A stretch of 46,377 nt of DNA, taken from assembly GCA_012522795.1 (NCBI GenBank), contig JAAYJT010000012.1:1-46377 (forward strand). Direction: 5' to 3'. The notes under the pieces were generated by a model. The model saw only the letters and a program-made list of their open reading frames with translations. It was not told the origin of the DNA and did not search any database. Positions 1 through 10,611 of this stretch are shown here, one piece after another; the first letter of the stretch is position 1; each line of letters opens with the position of its first letter. The stretch is from Bacteroidales bacterium. GTDB lineage: Bacteria; Bacteroidota; Bacteroidia; Bacteroidales; JAAYJT01. A program made the translations under genes and the position numbers.

Positions 1-1
1 A

Positions 2-3000
2 AGAACGGGAACTCAGTTTTTGCGCGAACGTTATAGCGCATCAAATTCATATATGTGGACACCTGGTTTCGTAGTTGAAGCCGGTGTTTCGTATGATTTT
101 TCATTCTGGTGGGCAGGTGATACTTATACAGGATGGGATGGCGATGTATTTTATAACCATTTCCAGACTTCAGAAGATGCAATACATATTGAAACCTTTG
201 TTGAATCCGGTACTACAACTACAAAAACATATGCTCAATTTTTATACAGATTTGTACCTGACGAGGATGGTGTTTATTATTTTGCAATAAGGATTAATTC
301 AACAAGCAGTCCGTGGTATCTTAGTTTTGATGATTTCAGGTTCGAACCAACACCAAGTTGCGTAGCTCCAACTAACCTTGCTGTTTCAGAAATTACTCAA
401 TCCGGTGCAAAAATTGATTGGACTCCGGGCGGTGATGAAGAAATATGGAATTTATTATATGGTGAAGCTGGATTTGATCCTGAAGAAGAAGGAACCCTTG
501 TTGAAAACATAACAACAAATAGTTATACTATTACAGGTTTAAGTTCAAGTACACAATATCAAGTATATGTACAGGCTAATTGTAATGGAGATAATAGCCC
601 TTGGGCAGGACCACTAGCATTTTTAACAGAATGTGGCTCATTTACTTTGCCTTTTGCTGAAGATTTTACCGGAGTGACTGTTGGTACACTACCCAATTGC
701 TGGTCAGTTTCAGGCGAAGGACAAACTAACTGGAGTGTTCAGAATACCACAAATGCCGGAGGTACGGCTCCTGAAATGAGGTTGTATTGGAGTCCAAGTT
801 TTGTTGATCTATCAAGATTGGTAACTCCGATTTTATCTGCCGGAGATGCCAATAACTTTATTGTCTCTTTTGATCAAAAACTTGATTATTTTGCAGCGTT
901 TGAAGGGGCATATATTGCAGTAGAATACTCTGTTGACCTTGGTGAAAACTGGGAGATTATTTATCAAAATTTCTTTTCATCAACTTTTGGTCCCAATACT
1001 GAAGAATTTGATTTTTCAATTCCTGAAGATACAGATGAATTTAATCTTGCCTTTACATTTTATGGTGATATATATAATATTAATGGTTGGTATATTGACA
1101 ATATATATGTTGACAGTTTTATACCTGCAAATCTTAGTGGTAATGTCAGTGGTGGTCGCGGACCTATTGAAGGAGCCAGAGTATTTACTGAAGGATATGA
1201 AGCTTTTACTGATGAATCCGGGAATTATGAAATATTGGAAATTCAGACAGGGTTTTATGATATCAGTTGCGAAGCTGAGGGATTTTTAACAAAACTGGTA
1301 GAAGATTTTGAATTGGATGAAGGGAACAATACTCTTGATTTCGTTCTTAACTTCGCTCAGATAGCTGTTGATCCTGAAAGTTTTGAGGTAGAGATATTAC
1401 CAGGTGGTCAGAAAACTGAAATGTTGAATATTTCAAATCCTGCCGGAACCGGACCACTTACATGGAATGCCACTGTAAGTTACGAGTCGAATCGGACAGC
1501 AAGTTCAGTCCAGCCATTTACCTATGGTGAGATAGTTGAAACGAATAATACTGATAAGAGTAAAGATGCCTGCGAAACAACAACAACCGTTAGCGGTGGG
1601 CAAACCAGAGATACATGGGATATTTTACAAAGTTTCTCGGTTAGTGCCGGAGGTGAACAAGGTATAGCAACTGACGGAGAGTATATTTATACTGCTTTCT
1701 GGGGTACTAATGGTAAATTCGGAAAATATACACTTGCCGGTGAATTTATTGAAACATTTACTATTGCAAATGTTGGAGGAATTAGAGATTTAACATATGA
1801 TGGAACATACTTTTACGGAGGTGCAGGAACAACAACTATTTATAAATTAGATTTTGCTAAAAAGACTCTGGAAGGAACTATTACATCTCCTGTTGCTGTA
1901 CGTCATCTCTCTTATGATCCGGTGGAAGATGCTTTCTGGTGTGGTGACTGGACAAGTTTAAGGCTGGTAAGCAGAGCAGGAACTACTTTAGTTACTGGCC
2001 CAACCCTTGTATCAGTCTATGGCTCAGCTTATGATGGAAACAGCGAAGGAGGTCCTTATCTTTGGTTTTTTTCTCAAACAGCAGTGGCGGGATATGGTAC
2101 AGAAGAAGATAGAGTAATGATACAGCAATTTAATATAGCTACTAATTCATTAACCGGTGTATTCCATTGTGCTATTGATATTCCTGGTTATCAAGCCGAA
2201 GGAATAGCAGGTGGAGCTTTTGCCACAGATTTATTAATACCCGGCAAGTATGTACTGATGGTAAATGTTCAGGCTACACCGAACCTTGTTGGAGTTTACG
2301 AGTTATCACCAACTTATGAATGGCTTGATTTAAGTGCATATAATGGTGTTATCCAACCTATTGATGATCAGGATATACAAGTAAACTTTAATACAGCAGG
2401 TTTAGAAGAAGGTACTTATAATGCTACTATAAAAATTACTCATGACGGTCAGAATGTTACCAAGGGATTGGTTGAGATACCTGTTACCATGCATGTTTAT
2501 CCTCCCTGCCCAAAACCTGTTGACCTTACTGTTGATAATATTACCCAAACCAGTGCTGTGTTGAACTGGACTGCTATTGGTGAAGAAACTACCTGGAATT
2601 TGAAATACGGTGATCCGGGATTTGATCCTGAAACTGAAGGCACTTTTGTTGGAGGTATTGCCAAGCCTTATCTGTTAGAGGGTCTTAATCATAGTTCTGA
2701 TTACGCATTCAGAGTTCAGGCAGTTTGTGATGATAATGAATTGAGCGATTGGTCGCTGGAAAAGAAATTTTCAACATTATGTGGAGCTAATGAGCTGCCT
2801 TTTGTTGAAGATTTTGAAGGTGTGGGTTTCCCACCAAAATGCTGGAATATTTATGATTTGGATGGTGGCGGCACACAATGGGTAGTATTGTCAGCACAAA
2901 ATCACACTCCCGGAGGTTCAAAATCAGCTTATCATCAATGGGCAAGCGGTGATCAGGATGGATGGCTTGTAACTCCACAGATCCAACTTCCTGAAGATCT

Positions 3001-6000
3001 TGATATTAACCTTTCATTCTGGTCATTTAATTTATATCCAGGCGATTATGGTCAAAATTCAGTATTGATCTCAACAGGTTCAGGAGATCCTGACGATGAA
3101 GAATTTGAATTGTTATGGAGTCCTGAAACAGTAACACAGCCGTGGGAAGAAACTCTTATACCTTTAACTGATTATGCCGGCGAGGTTGTTTATATTGCAT
3201 TCAGATATACCGGAGATAATGCTCATGGATGGTTTGTTGATGATGTACAGGTTTTTGTTCCCGGAAATGTTGAGGGCTATGTAAGCGAAGCCACTTCGCC
3301 TAAGAATCGTACACCTATTGAGGGAGCAAGGGTATTTACAGCACATTATGAAGCTTTTACTGATGCAAGCGGGTATTATAAGCTTGAAGGTTTACCTGCA
3401 GGATTTTATGATATTAGTTGCGAAGCCCAGGGTTATTTTACCAGTGTAGAAGAAAACTTTGAGATTGTTGAAGATGATACCAAATCATTGAATTTCACGC
3501 TTGATTTTGCTCAGATTGCTGTTGATCCTGATGAGTTTGATATTGTATTACCTCATGAATCTATTAAGATTGAAAAACTTACTATTTCAAATCCTGGTGG
3601 AACCGGACCGCTTACATGGAATGCTCAGATCTCGTTTAATTATAAAAGAGATTCATATCAACACTTTAATTTTAGCTCAAATTACAATAATAATTTTAAA
3701 ACGGATGCACTGTTAAGTGGTAACTCACATACTGCAGCTACACCAACGAGAGAATATTCAACATGCCCTGAAGGTTCATTATTTGGTTTTGAACCTGATT
3801 TTGAAGATTGGGCTATTGTTACATCAGAAGAAGATCCCGGATATGTTGCATTTCAATATTTCTCAGATGTTAGTGGACTTATTGGCGGTATCACATTCTG
3901 GGGTGGTAATTTAATTTACGACGGCGGATGGAACGCATGTAACGATGAGGATCCAATGCCTTTTGTAATTGAATTTTATACTGATGATAATGGCGTGCCG
4001 GGAGATTTTGTTACTTCTTTCTCAGCTTCTATTTCAAGAGTTGACACCCAGATTCCAATTGGCGCTTATGGTAATTTTTATCTTTATAGTTTAGAGTTTG
4101 ATGAAGCAGTGGCTCTTTCCAGCGGATGGGTTGCCATTCAGGGACAAACTTCTACTCCCGATTGCTGGTTTATGTGGGCTGGAACTTATGAAGGTGTTGG
4201 AACCCCATATCTGCAATGGGATGGAGAAGGATTATCAGTAGGTGATTATGCTCTGAGTATGTGTCTTACTGAATTTGTAGGAAGTGATGTATGGCTCTCA
4301 CTTAACAATTATAGCGGTGTTATCCAACCTAATGATAATCAGGATATACAAGTAATCTTTAATTCATCAGATTTGGAAGAAGGCGATTATCATGCCACAA
4401 TCAAGATTAATCATGATGGTCAGGAAGTTGGTAAAGGGCAGGTACAGGTACCGGTTACTATGGGTGTATATCCGTATTGCCCTAAACCTAAGGATCTTAC
4501 TGCAATTTTGGTCAATCCTACAGCTTTTGACCTTGGATGGACCCCAATGGGTGAAACCTCAGTTTTCAATGTTTTGTTAACAGATGAAGAGGACTTTGTT
4601 ATTGGTGGTGAAATTCAGCCTTACGACAGCTTTGAGGGCATTGAGGATAATCCGCTATTTGTTGAAGACCTTGAACCCGAAACAGATTACTGGTTCTACG
4701 TACAGGCTGATTGCGGTGAAACAGAATTCGATGCGCCAAAAGTTAACAGGTACTGGTTAGATATAAATACACAAGGTGACATAGGTCCTGCTAATAGTGG
4801 TGGTACTGCCAATGAAATCGGTGAAGACGGAACATGGTATTTTTACAATGATCCTGAAACAGAACAGTCATGGTATAGTGTATGGTTCTATAATAATTCG
4901 CTTGATATGTATGGCATGAACAAAATGAAGATGGGCTTTTATGTTCAGAAAGGTGTTCCTTTTGGAGCAGCGAATGTGAGTTTTGCAGTAAGTTATTCTG
5001 ATCCTGAATGGGATCCTGAAACACCTGAATTCCCAATGCCGGATGATGAAGAATTCATTTTGAGATCAACTTTAAACGGACCTTATTCAGTTACAGGAAC
5101 AGCAACAAATAAGCAATGGTTTGAACTGGAATTTGATATTCCTGATTATAATCCTGAATGGATCTCGGTTAACATTTTTGGTAGTAATATCAAGATAGAT
5201 AATACAACTTGGACAAAACCGAGTTCAGATATAGGACTGGATGAATATTGGGATATTAATGCAACGGGTTGTGGTATAATTGTTCATGAAAGTTTACCGA
5301 AAACAAAGAGCGCATGGGTAGGACCTAAGAAATTCACTACTCTGCCACTTTGCCCGACACCAACTAATCTTACTGTTTCTGATATCACAACTACAAGTGC
5401 GGTATTTGACTGGGATGCAGGATTTAATGAAACCACATGGAATCTGAAATACTATGAAGTTGGAGTAGGTGATACAGTTTTTGCTAACAGTATTACCAAA
5501 CCCTATCCGTGTACTGATTTGACTCCAAATACTAATTATGCATTTATGGTTCAAGCTGATTGTGGTGGCGGAGATGTAAGCGCTTGGGCAGCTCCCAAGG
5601 CTTTTTCAACTCCCTGTGAAGCATATCCTCTGCCATTTGCTGAAGATTTCACAGATATAGCTACTAATTCAATACCGGAATGCTGGACAAGAGATCATAC
5701 CAATTGGGGTGTTGTTGCTTCTGCTAATGCTGGCGGAACCTCACCTGAAATGAGATTTAACTGGTCGCCTTCACTTGATGGGTTATCAAGGTTGATAACT
5801 CCACCAATATCTACTGAAAATGCCAGTGAATTTATGATATCATTTGATCAGTATTTAAATGACTTTTCAACATACACTGGTGAGTATATTGCAATTGAAT
5901 ATTCAATTGATAATGGTGATAATTGGGTAGAGATTTGGCATTTTGATTGTGAACAAAGCATTCCCGCAACATTAACTGAGATTATTTTTGAAATTCCGGC

Positions 6001-7459
6001 TAAAGCTGATAAATTTTTAATTGCATTTGTATTTAATGGTAATAGCTATAATATTAATTACTGGTATTTTGACAATATTGTAATTGACGTAGCTCCTACC
6101 TGTTTCAAACCTACTGACCTCGATGTGACAGATATAACTCAAAACAGTGCAGTTTTGGGCTGGACTCCGGGTGGTAATGAAACAAAATGGAATCTTAAGT
6201 ACGGTGAGCCCGGATTTAATCCTGAAACGGAAGGTACATTGATTTCTGGTATTACAACTAATCCTTTCCTTCTTGAAGGTCTTAATTCAAGTACAGCTTA
6301 TGCATTCAGCGTTCAGGCTGATTGTGGTGAAGGAGACGTAAGTTTCTGGTCAGTGAAGAAGACTTTTGCAACTTTATGCGCTCCCGTTAATTTACCATAT
6401 ATTGAGGGCTTTGATAATGTTACAGCACCTGCTATTCCTCATTGCATGACGGTGACTGATGATAATGGAGATGATAAGTTATGGGTAACATCTACTTCAT
6501 ATCCAAGATCTACACCCAATAGCATGTATATGACTTATAATACTAGTCTAGCTATGAATGACTGGTTCTTTACTCCTGGTTTAATTCTTACCGGTGGCAA
6601 GACTTACATAGTTGAGTTTTATTACCGTGGCAGTGGTGCGAGCTTTCCGGAAAAACTTGAGGTTAAGTGGGGAACAAATCCAAATGCAGCAGGAATGACA
6701 GGAGAACAGATTTGGAATAATTCAAGCATTACTAATTCAGTTTATGCTTTAGCAACTGCTGGATTTACCCCTGATGAAGATGGAGTTTATTATGTGGGTT
6801 GGCATGGATATAGCGATGCAGATATGTATTATCTTTGTGTTGATGATATAAGTATTACAGCAGCAGAAGAACCAGGTCCTCCACAGAATCAAACTGTTTC
6901 CGGTTCATTGGCAGATTGCTATGACGCACTTGAAGTAATCACCATTGAAAATGCTCAGGTAGAAGAAGGAAATATTGCTGAGTTCAGAGCCGGAGAAACT
7001 ATAAATGCTACTGACTTTACAGTTGAAGAAGATGCTGTAGCATATTTGTATGCCGGTCAGAATATTGTACTTGGCGAAGGTGTTCATGTAGCTCAGGGTG
7101 CTGATTTCCTTGCCACTATTATGGATGAAATTACATATTGCGAACAAGCTGCTACTATGGTTACAGCAAAATCGGAAGAAATTGCACCTGCTGTTATTAC
7201 ACCTGCAGAGATGGATGCAATGTTCACAATATACCCGAATCCTACTACCGGACGCTTTACATTGCTCATGAAAGAAGCTGATGAATCTTCGGTGATCAAT
7301 GTTGAAATATTTGGTTTGATGGGCGAAAGAGTATTGCAAACACAGCTCTTTGGCCAGAATCAATATGAGTTTGATCTGTCAGGCAGTCCTAAGGGAGTGT
7401 ATATTGTTCGCGTACTTAACGGTAAGCAGACAAGTATTGAAAAACTGATCAAACAATAG
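2..7459 (+). CDS. Giant modular T9SS-secreted protein (5' end outside window)
   Basis: The frame is open to the left edge, so the true start and signal peptide lie outside; residue numbers here count from position 20. Five fibronectin III-like domains begin near residues 114, 830, 1487, 1778 and 2028, each opening with C-x-x-P-T/K-x-L. MAM-like or cleaved-adhesin domains (LPFxEDF/LPYxEGF openings) begin near 207, 921, 1867 and 2120. Carboxypeptidase-regulatory-like domains lie near 371 and 1082, each followed by an IAVDPxxF beta-sandwich. A propeller-like stretch covers about 530-760. The C-terminus (about 2401-2479) has the IYPNPTTGRF opening of a T9SS type A sorting domain and ends in KLIKQ. 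By family knowledge such proteins pass the outer membrane through T9SS and are surface-attached or released. No catalytic domain is visible in this part, so an adhesin or matrix role is inferred; an enzyme could lie upstream. Confidence 0.93.
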   Translation, partial: RTGTQFLRERYSASNSYMWTPGFVVEAGVSYDFSFWWAGDTYTGWDGDVFYNHFQTSEDAIHIETFVESGTTTTKTYAQFLYRFVPDEDGVYYFAIRINSTSSPWYLSFDDFRFEPTPSCVAPTNLAVSEITQSGAKIDWTPGGDEEIWNLLYGEAGFDPEEEGTLVENITTNSYTITGLSSSTQYQVYVQANCNGDNSPWAGPLAFLTECGSFTLPFAEDFTGVTVGTLPNCWSVSGEGQTNWSVQNTTNAGGTAPEMRLYWSPSFVDLSRLVTPILSAGDANNFIVSFDQKLDYFAAFEGAYIAVEYSVDLGENWEIIYQNFFSSTFGPNTEEFDFSIPEDTDEFNLAFTFYGDIYNINGWYIDNIYVDSFIPANLSGNVSGGRGPIEGARVFTEGYEAFTDESGNYEILEIQTGFYDISCEAEGFLTKLVEDFELDEGNNTLDFVLNFAQIAVDPESFEVEILPGGQKTEMLNISNPAGTGPLTWNATVSYESNRTASSVQPFTYGEIVETNNTDKSKDACETTTTVSGGQTRDTWDILQSFSVSAGGEQGIATDGEYIYTAFWGTNGKFGKYTLAGEFIETFTIANVGGIRDLTYDGTYFYGGAGTTTIYKLDFAKKTLEGTITSPVAVRHLSYDPVEDAFWCGDWTSLRLVSRAGTTLVTGPTLVSVYGSAYDGNSEGGPYLWFFSQTAVAGYGTEEDRVMIQQFNIATNSLTGVFHCAIDIPGYQAEGIAGGAFATDLLIPGKYVLMVNVQATPNLVGVYELSPTYEWLDLSAYNGVIQPIDDQDIQVNFNTAGLEEGTYNATIKITHDGQNVTKGLVEIPVTMHVYPPCPKPVDLTVDNITQTSAVLNWTAIGEETTWNLKYGDPGFDPETEGTFVGGIAKPYLLEGLNHSSDYAFRVQAVCDDNELSDWSLEKKFSTLCGANELPFVEDFEGVGFPPKCWNIYDLDGGGTQWVVLSAQNHTPGGSKSAYHQWASGDQDGWLVTPQIQLPEDLDINLSFWSFNLYPGDYGQNSVLISTGSGDPDDEEFELLWSPETVTQPWEETLIPLTDYAGEVVYIAFRYTGDNAHGWFVDDVQVFVPGNVEGYVSEATSPKNRTPIEGARVFTAHYEAFTDASGYYKLEGLPAGFYDISCEAQGYFTSVEENFEIVEDDTKSLNFTLDFAQIAVDPDEFDIVLPHESIKIEKLTISNPGGTGPLTWNAQISFNYKRDSYQHFNFSSNYNNNFKTDALLSGNSHTAATPTREYSTCPEGSLFGFEPDFEDWAIVTSEEDPGYVAFQYFSDVSGLIGGITFWGGNLIYDGGWNACNDEDPMPFVIEFYTDDNGVPGDFVTSFSASISRVDTQIPIGAYGNFYLYSLEFDEAVALSSGWVAIQGQTSTPDCWFMWAGTYEGVGTPYLQWDGEGLSVGDYALSMCLTEFVGSDVWLSLNNYSGVIQPNDNQDIQVIFNSSDLEEGDYHATIKINHDGQEVGKGQVQVPVTMGVYPYCPKPKDLTAILVNPTAFDLGWTPMGETSVFNVLLTDEEDFVIGGEIQPYDSFEGIEDNPLFVEDLEPETDYWFYVQADCGETEFDAPKVNRYWLDINTQGDIGPANSGGTANEIGEDGTWYFYNDPETEQSWYSVWFYNNSLDMYGMNKMKMGFYVQKGVPFGAANVSFAVSYSDPEWDPETPEFPMPDDEEFILRSTLNGPYSVTGTATNKQWFELEFDIPDYNPEWISVNIFGSNIKIDNTTWTKPSSDIGLDEYWDINATGCGIIVHESLPKTKSAWVGPKKFTTLPLCPTPTNLTVSDITTTSAVFDWDAGFNETTWNLKYYEVGVGDTVFANSITKPYPCTDLTPNTNYAFMVQADCGGGDVSAWAAPKAFSTPCEAYPLPFAEDFTDIATNSIPECWTRDHTNWGVVASANAGGTSPEMRFNWSPSLDGLSRLITPPISTENASEFMISFDQYLNDFSTYTGEYIAIEYSIDNGDNWVEIWHFDCEQSIPATLTEIIFEIPAKADKFLIAFVFNGNSYNINYWYFDNIVIDVAPTCFKPTDLDVTDITQNSAVLGWTPGGNETKWNLKYGEPGFNPETEGTLISGITTNPFLLEGLNSSTAYAFSVQADCGEGDVSFWSVKKTFATLCAPVNLPYIEGFDNVTAPAIPHCMTVTDDNGDDKLWVTSTSYPRSTPNSMYMTYNTSLAMNDWFFTPGLILTGGKTYIVEFYYRGSGASFPEKLEVKWGTNPNAAGMTGEQIWNNSSITNSVYALATAGFTPDEDGVYYVGWHGYSDADMYYLCVDDISITAAEEPGPPQNQTVSGSLADCYDALEVITIENAQVEEGNIAEFRAGETINATDFTVEEDAVAYLYAGQNIVLGEGVHVAQGADFLATIMDEITYCEQAATMVTAKSEEIAPAVITPAEMDAMFTIYPNPTTGRFTLLMKEADESSVINVEIFGLMGERVLQTQLFGQNQYEFDLSGSPKGVYIVRVLNGKQTSIEKLIKQ

Positions 7460-7487
7460 TTCTTTATCAGTAAATACTGAATAATCA

Positions 7488-7530
7488 AAAACCCCGCCGC
7501 AGGTTTAAAAAACCCGGTGGGGTTTTTTTA
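7488..7530 (+). terminator. Intrinsic terminator of the giant T9SS gene
   Basis: A 12-bp stem (AAAACCCCGCCG at 7488-7499 with CGGTGGGGTTTT at 7515-7526, one G-T pair) is followed by a T run to 7529. It lies 28 bases after the stop codon. Confidence 0.9.
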
Positions 7531-7548
7531 ATAAGTCGCTTCGAGAAC

Positions 7549-7828
7549 CTCAGCACCCGGAGTAACAGCCCCCATAGGGGCGGAATATTGGTAGTAAGAA
7601 ATTGTACAAATCCCATTATTAAGCCCTGTAAGGGCGGAATAACTCAGCATCCGGAGTAACAGCCCCGTAGGGGCAAAATATTGGTAGTAGGAAATTGGAC
7701 AGATCCTATTATTAAGCCCTGTAAGGGCGGAATAACTCAGTGCCCGGAGTAACAGCCCCGTAGGGGTGGAATATTGGTAGTAAGAAATTGGACAAATCCT
7801 ATAACTAAGCCCTGTAAGGGCGGAACAA
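7549..7828. repeat. Three tandem ~94-bp units of REP-like hairpins
   Basis: Three units start at 7549, 7643 and 7736 (period 94 and 93). Each holds two short hairpins of one pattern: AGCCCCGTAGGGGC, then AAGCCCTGTAAGGGCGGAA, separated by a conserved TTGGTAGTAAGAAATTG stretch. Six related hairpins therefore stand in a row. Copies differ by a few bases. The array fills most of the 512-base gap between the T9SS gene and mutS; no coding frame is convincing here. Similar GCCC-GTA-GGGC repeats are common between genes in Bacteroidota genomes, and REP-type repeats are known to be associated with RAYT transposases, one remnant of which lies near 45.7 kb. A link between the two is inference. Confidence 0.85.
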
Positions 7829-7878
7829 CAAATGAATAATGGATCCCGAATGATTAGGGAGAGAATGTTATGAATTGG

Positions 7879-7896
7879 AACGGGCTTTAGCCCGTT
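7879..7896. repeat. REP-like palindrome upstream of mutS
   Basis: AACGGGCT-TT-AGCCCGTT forms an 8-bp perfect stem with a two-base loop. It has no T tract, so it is not an obvious terminator. It resembles dispersed REP-like palindromes and is of a different class from the array just upstream. Confidence 0.65.
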
Positions 7897-7944
7897 TACT
7901 AAATTTGATTAATGAAACTTTATCACAGCTTAAGTTTTTTCTGG

Positions 7945-7952
7945 TAACTTTG
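7945..7952 (+). promoter_or_regulatory. Probable -7 box of mutS promoter (TAACTTTG)
   Basis: It matches the Bacteroidetes TAnnTTTG consensus exactly, 20 bases before the GTG start, which implies a very short leader. No clear -33 TTTG at the right distance. Confidence 0.5.
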
Positions 7953-7971
7953 CCAAATAAACCATGAAATT

Positions 7972-10596
7972 GTGAAGACGGCAAAAAAGGAAAAAATTGT
8001 TGAAACCCCTTTAATGAAACAGTATTATAGCATCAAGGCAAAATATCCTGATGCAATGTTGCTGTTCAGAGTTGGTGATTTTTATGAAACCTTTGGCGAA
8101 GATGCCATAAAGGCTTCAAAGATCCTTGGCATTGTACTTACCCGCCGTGCCAATGGTGCAGCTTCATACGTTGAGTTAGCAGGATTTCCTTTTCATGCTC
8201 TTGACACCTATTTGCCAAAACTTGTACGCTCAGGTTTGCGTGTTGCTATCTGCGAACAGCTTGAAGACCCTAAGCTTACAAAAAAACTGGTTAAGCGTGG
8301 TGTGACTGAATTGGTTACTCCGGGAGTTTCATATAATGATAAAATCCTTGATCATAAGGAAAATAATTTTCTGGCAGGTATTCATCTCCAGCCAAATACC
8401 TCAGGGATAAGCTTCCTGGATGTTTCAACAGGCGAATTTTTTCTTGCTCAGGGTTCAAACGAGTATATTGACAAACTGCTGCAAACTTTTCAACCCAGCG
8501 AGATAATTGTTCAAAAAAATAAGCGCCACCGCTTTACCGAATTATTTGGCGATAAATTTTATATCAACACTTTCGAGGACTGGGTTTTCACTTTCGATTA
8601 TACTCATGAACTGTTATTAAAACATTTTAATACCCTTTCATTGAAAGGCTTTGGTGTTGAGGTTCAGAATCTTGGCATCATAGCAGCAGGAGCAGCCCTG
8701 CATTATCTGGCTGAAACACATCACGACAAGGTTGAGCATATCAGCAAGATATCACGTATTGAAGAAGATGATTTTGTATGGCTCGATAAGTTTACTATCC
8801 GTAATCTGGAGCTGATACATTCAGCTAACGAAAATGCCGCCACTCTGCTCAATGTGATGGATAAAACGATTTCGCCAATGGGATCACGCATGATGAAGCG
8901 CTGGATACTACTACCGTTAAAAAACCGTAAGCCCATCGAAGAAAGACATGAGATGGTGGATTATCTGATACGGAATCCTGAGGTAGCTAATGTGTTATTA
9001 CAGCAGATCAAGATTATTGGTGACCTTGAACGTTTGATCTCAAAAGTTGCGGTTCGCCGTGTAAATCCTCGTGAAACGGTTCAGTTAAAAAAAGCACTGG
9101 ATGCTTTAATTCCAATAAAGAACACACTTGCAGCATCTGGAAATGCGGCTTTTGAAAAAATTGCCGAACAGCTTAATCCATGTAGCCTCATTAGTAACAG
9201 AATTGAGAAAGAACTTCAGCCTGAACCGCCGGTGCAGGTTCAGAAAGGTGGCGTTATTGCCAGCGGGGCAAACAGCGAACTTGACGAATTACGCAATCTG
9301 CTGACTTCGGGTAAGGATTATCTGGTTCAAATACAGCAGCGTGAAGTTGTTAATACAGGTATTACCAATCTGAAGATCGGTTATAATAATGTTTTTGGTT
9401 ATTACCTTGAGGTTACCAATGCCCATAAAAATAAAGTGCCTGCTGAATGGCATAGAAAACAGACTCTGGTAGGTAGTGAACGCTATATTACTGAAGAATT
9501 AAAGGTTTATGAAGAAAAGATCCTTGGAGCCGAAGAAAAGATCCTCGCTCTGGAACAGCGGTTATTTGATGAACTGGTATTTGCTTTATGTGATTATATT
9601 GAGCCGGTACAGTTAAATGCTTCGCTTATTGCCCGTCTCGATTGTTTATTGTCGTTTGCCGGAATAGCTGTTGAAAATAATTATGTAAAACCTGTAATGA
9701 GCGATTCATGGGTTATAGATATAAAACAGGGCAGGCATCCGGTAATTGAAAAGTTTATGCCTACCGGCGAGGAATATATTGCCAACGATGTATATCTTGA
9801 CCCTGACACCCAGCAGATTATAATAATAACAGGCCCTAATATGTCGGGGAAGTCTGCCCTGCTCAGGCAAACGGCTCTTATTGTGCTAATGGCTCAGGCA
9901 GGAAGTTTTGTGCCGGTTAAGGAAGCAACTCTTGGCGTAGTTGATAAAATATTTACCCGTGTCGGAGCTTCTGATAATATTTCATCAGGCGAATCAACCT
10001 TTATGGTTGAGATGAACGAAACTGCAAGTATACTCAATAATATTTCGAGCCGCAGCCTAATACTGCTTGATGAAATAGGACGGGGAACCAGCACTTACGA
10101 TGGTATATCCATAGCATGGGCAATAGTGGAATATCTGCATGAGCATCCTTTGTTTAAGCCTAAAATTTTGTTTGCTACTCACTATCACGAACTTAATGAG
10201 ATGGCATTATCATTCCAGAGGATTAAAAATTTTCATGTAGCCGTAAAGGAAATTGGGAATAAAGTGATCTTTCTCCGAAAACTCACTCCCGGCGGCAGCG
10301 AGCATAGCTTTGGTATCCATGTAGCCCGTATGGCAGGTATTCCCGCCAGTATTATTGAAAGGGCAAATATGTTGCTAAAACAGCTTGAGCAGTCGCATAG
10401 CCATGAAAGCATCTCGAAAAAAGATGCTAAAAAGGGAAAACCTGCCAAAGATCAGTATCAGCTTAGTTTTATTCAGCTGAATGACCCTTTATTGGAGCAG
10501 ATCAGAGAAGATATTCTTAATATTGATATTGATACTCTCACTCCGGTAGAGGCGCTGATGAAGCTTAATGAGATAAAGAAACTGATAGGAAAATAA
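7972..10596 (+). CDS. mutS: DNA mismatch repair protein MutS
   Basis: MutS recognises mismatches and small loops and starts repair through MutL. The 874-residue length is usual for the family. The mismatch-reading F-x-E motif is F37-Y38-E39 in [11 protein letters not shown]. The ATPase domain has Walker [10 protein letters not shown] at about 621-629, the GESTFMVEM element, Walker B with [11 protein letters not shown], and the ATHYHEL switch. The C-terminus ends in a short helical segment after a lysine-rich linker. The start is GTG at 7972: the ATG eight bases upstream is out of frame and stops after three codons. The gene runs into a convergent sigma-factor gene 15 bases downstream and is not in an operon with other repair genes. 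The Walker A motif has S-A where the family usually has S-T; I believe this is common in the phylum. Confidence 0.97.
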   Translation: MKTAKKEKIVETPLMKQYYSIKAKYPDAMLLFRVGDFYETFGEDAIKASKILGIVLTRRANGAASYVELAGFPFHALDTYLPKLVRSGLRVAICEQLEDPKLTKKLVKRGVTELVTPGVSYNDKILDHKENNFLAGIHLQPNTSGISFLDVSTGEFFLAQGSNEYIDKLLQTFQPSEIIVQKNKRHRFTELFGDKFYINTFEDWVFTFDYTHELLLKHFNTLSLKGFGVEVQNLGIIAAGAALHYLAETHHDKVEHISKISRIEEDDFVWLDKFTIRNLELIHSANENAATLLNVMDKTISPMGSRMMKRWILLPLKNRKPIEERHEMVDYLIRNPEVANVLLQQIKIIGDLERLISKVAVRRVNPRETVQLKKALDALIPIKNTLAASGNAAFEKIAEQLNPCSLISNRIEKELQPEPPVQVQKGGVIASGANSELDELRNLLTSGKDYLVQIQQREVVNTGITNLKIGYNNVFGYYLEVTNAHKNKVPAEWHRKQTLVGSERYITEELKVYEEKILGAEEKILALEQRLFDELVFALCDYIEPVQLNASLIARLDCLLSFAGIAVENNYVKPVMSDSWVIDIKQGRHPVIEKFMPTGEEYIANDVYLDPDTQQIIIITGPNMSGKSALLRQTALIVLMAQAGSFVPVKEATLGVVDKIFTRVGASDNISSGESTFMVEMNETASILNNISSRSLILLDEIGRGTSTYDGISIAWAIVEYLHEHPLFKPKILFATHYHELNEMALSFQRIKNFHVAVKEIGNKVIFLRKLTPGGSEHSFGIHVARMAGIPASIIERANMLLKQLEQSHSHESISKKDAKKGKPAKDQYQLSFIQLNDPLLEQIREDILNIDIDTLTPVEALMKLNEIKKLIGK

Positions 10597-10611
10597 ACCA
10601 ATGAACTGATA

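Noticed and set aside
6905-7363. 152-codon minus-strand frame under the T9SS C-terminus
   Set aside because: It is the antisense shadow of a clearly coding region and has no recognisable domain.
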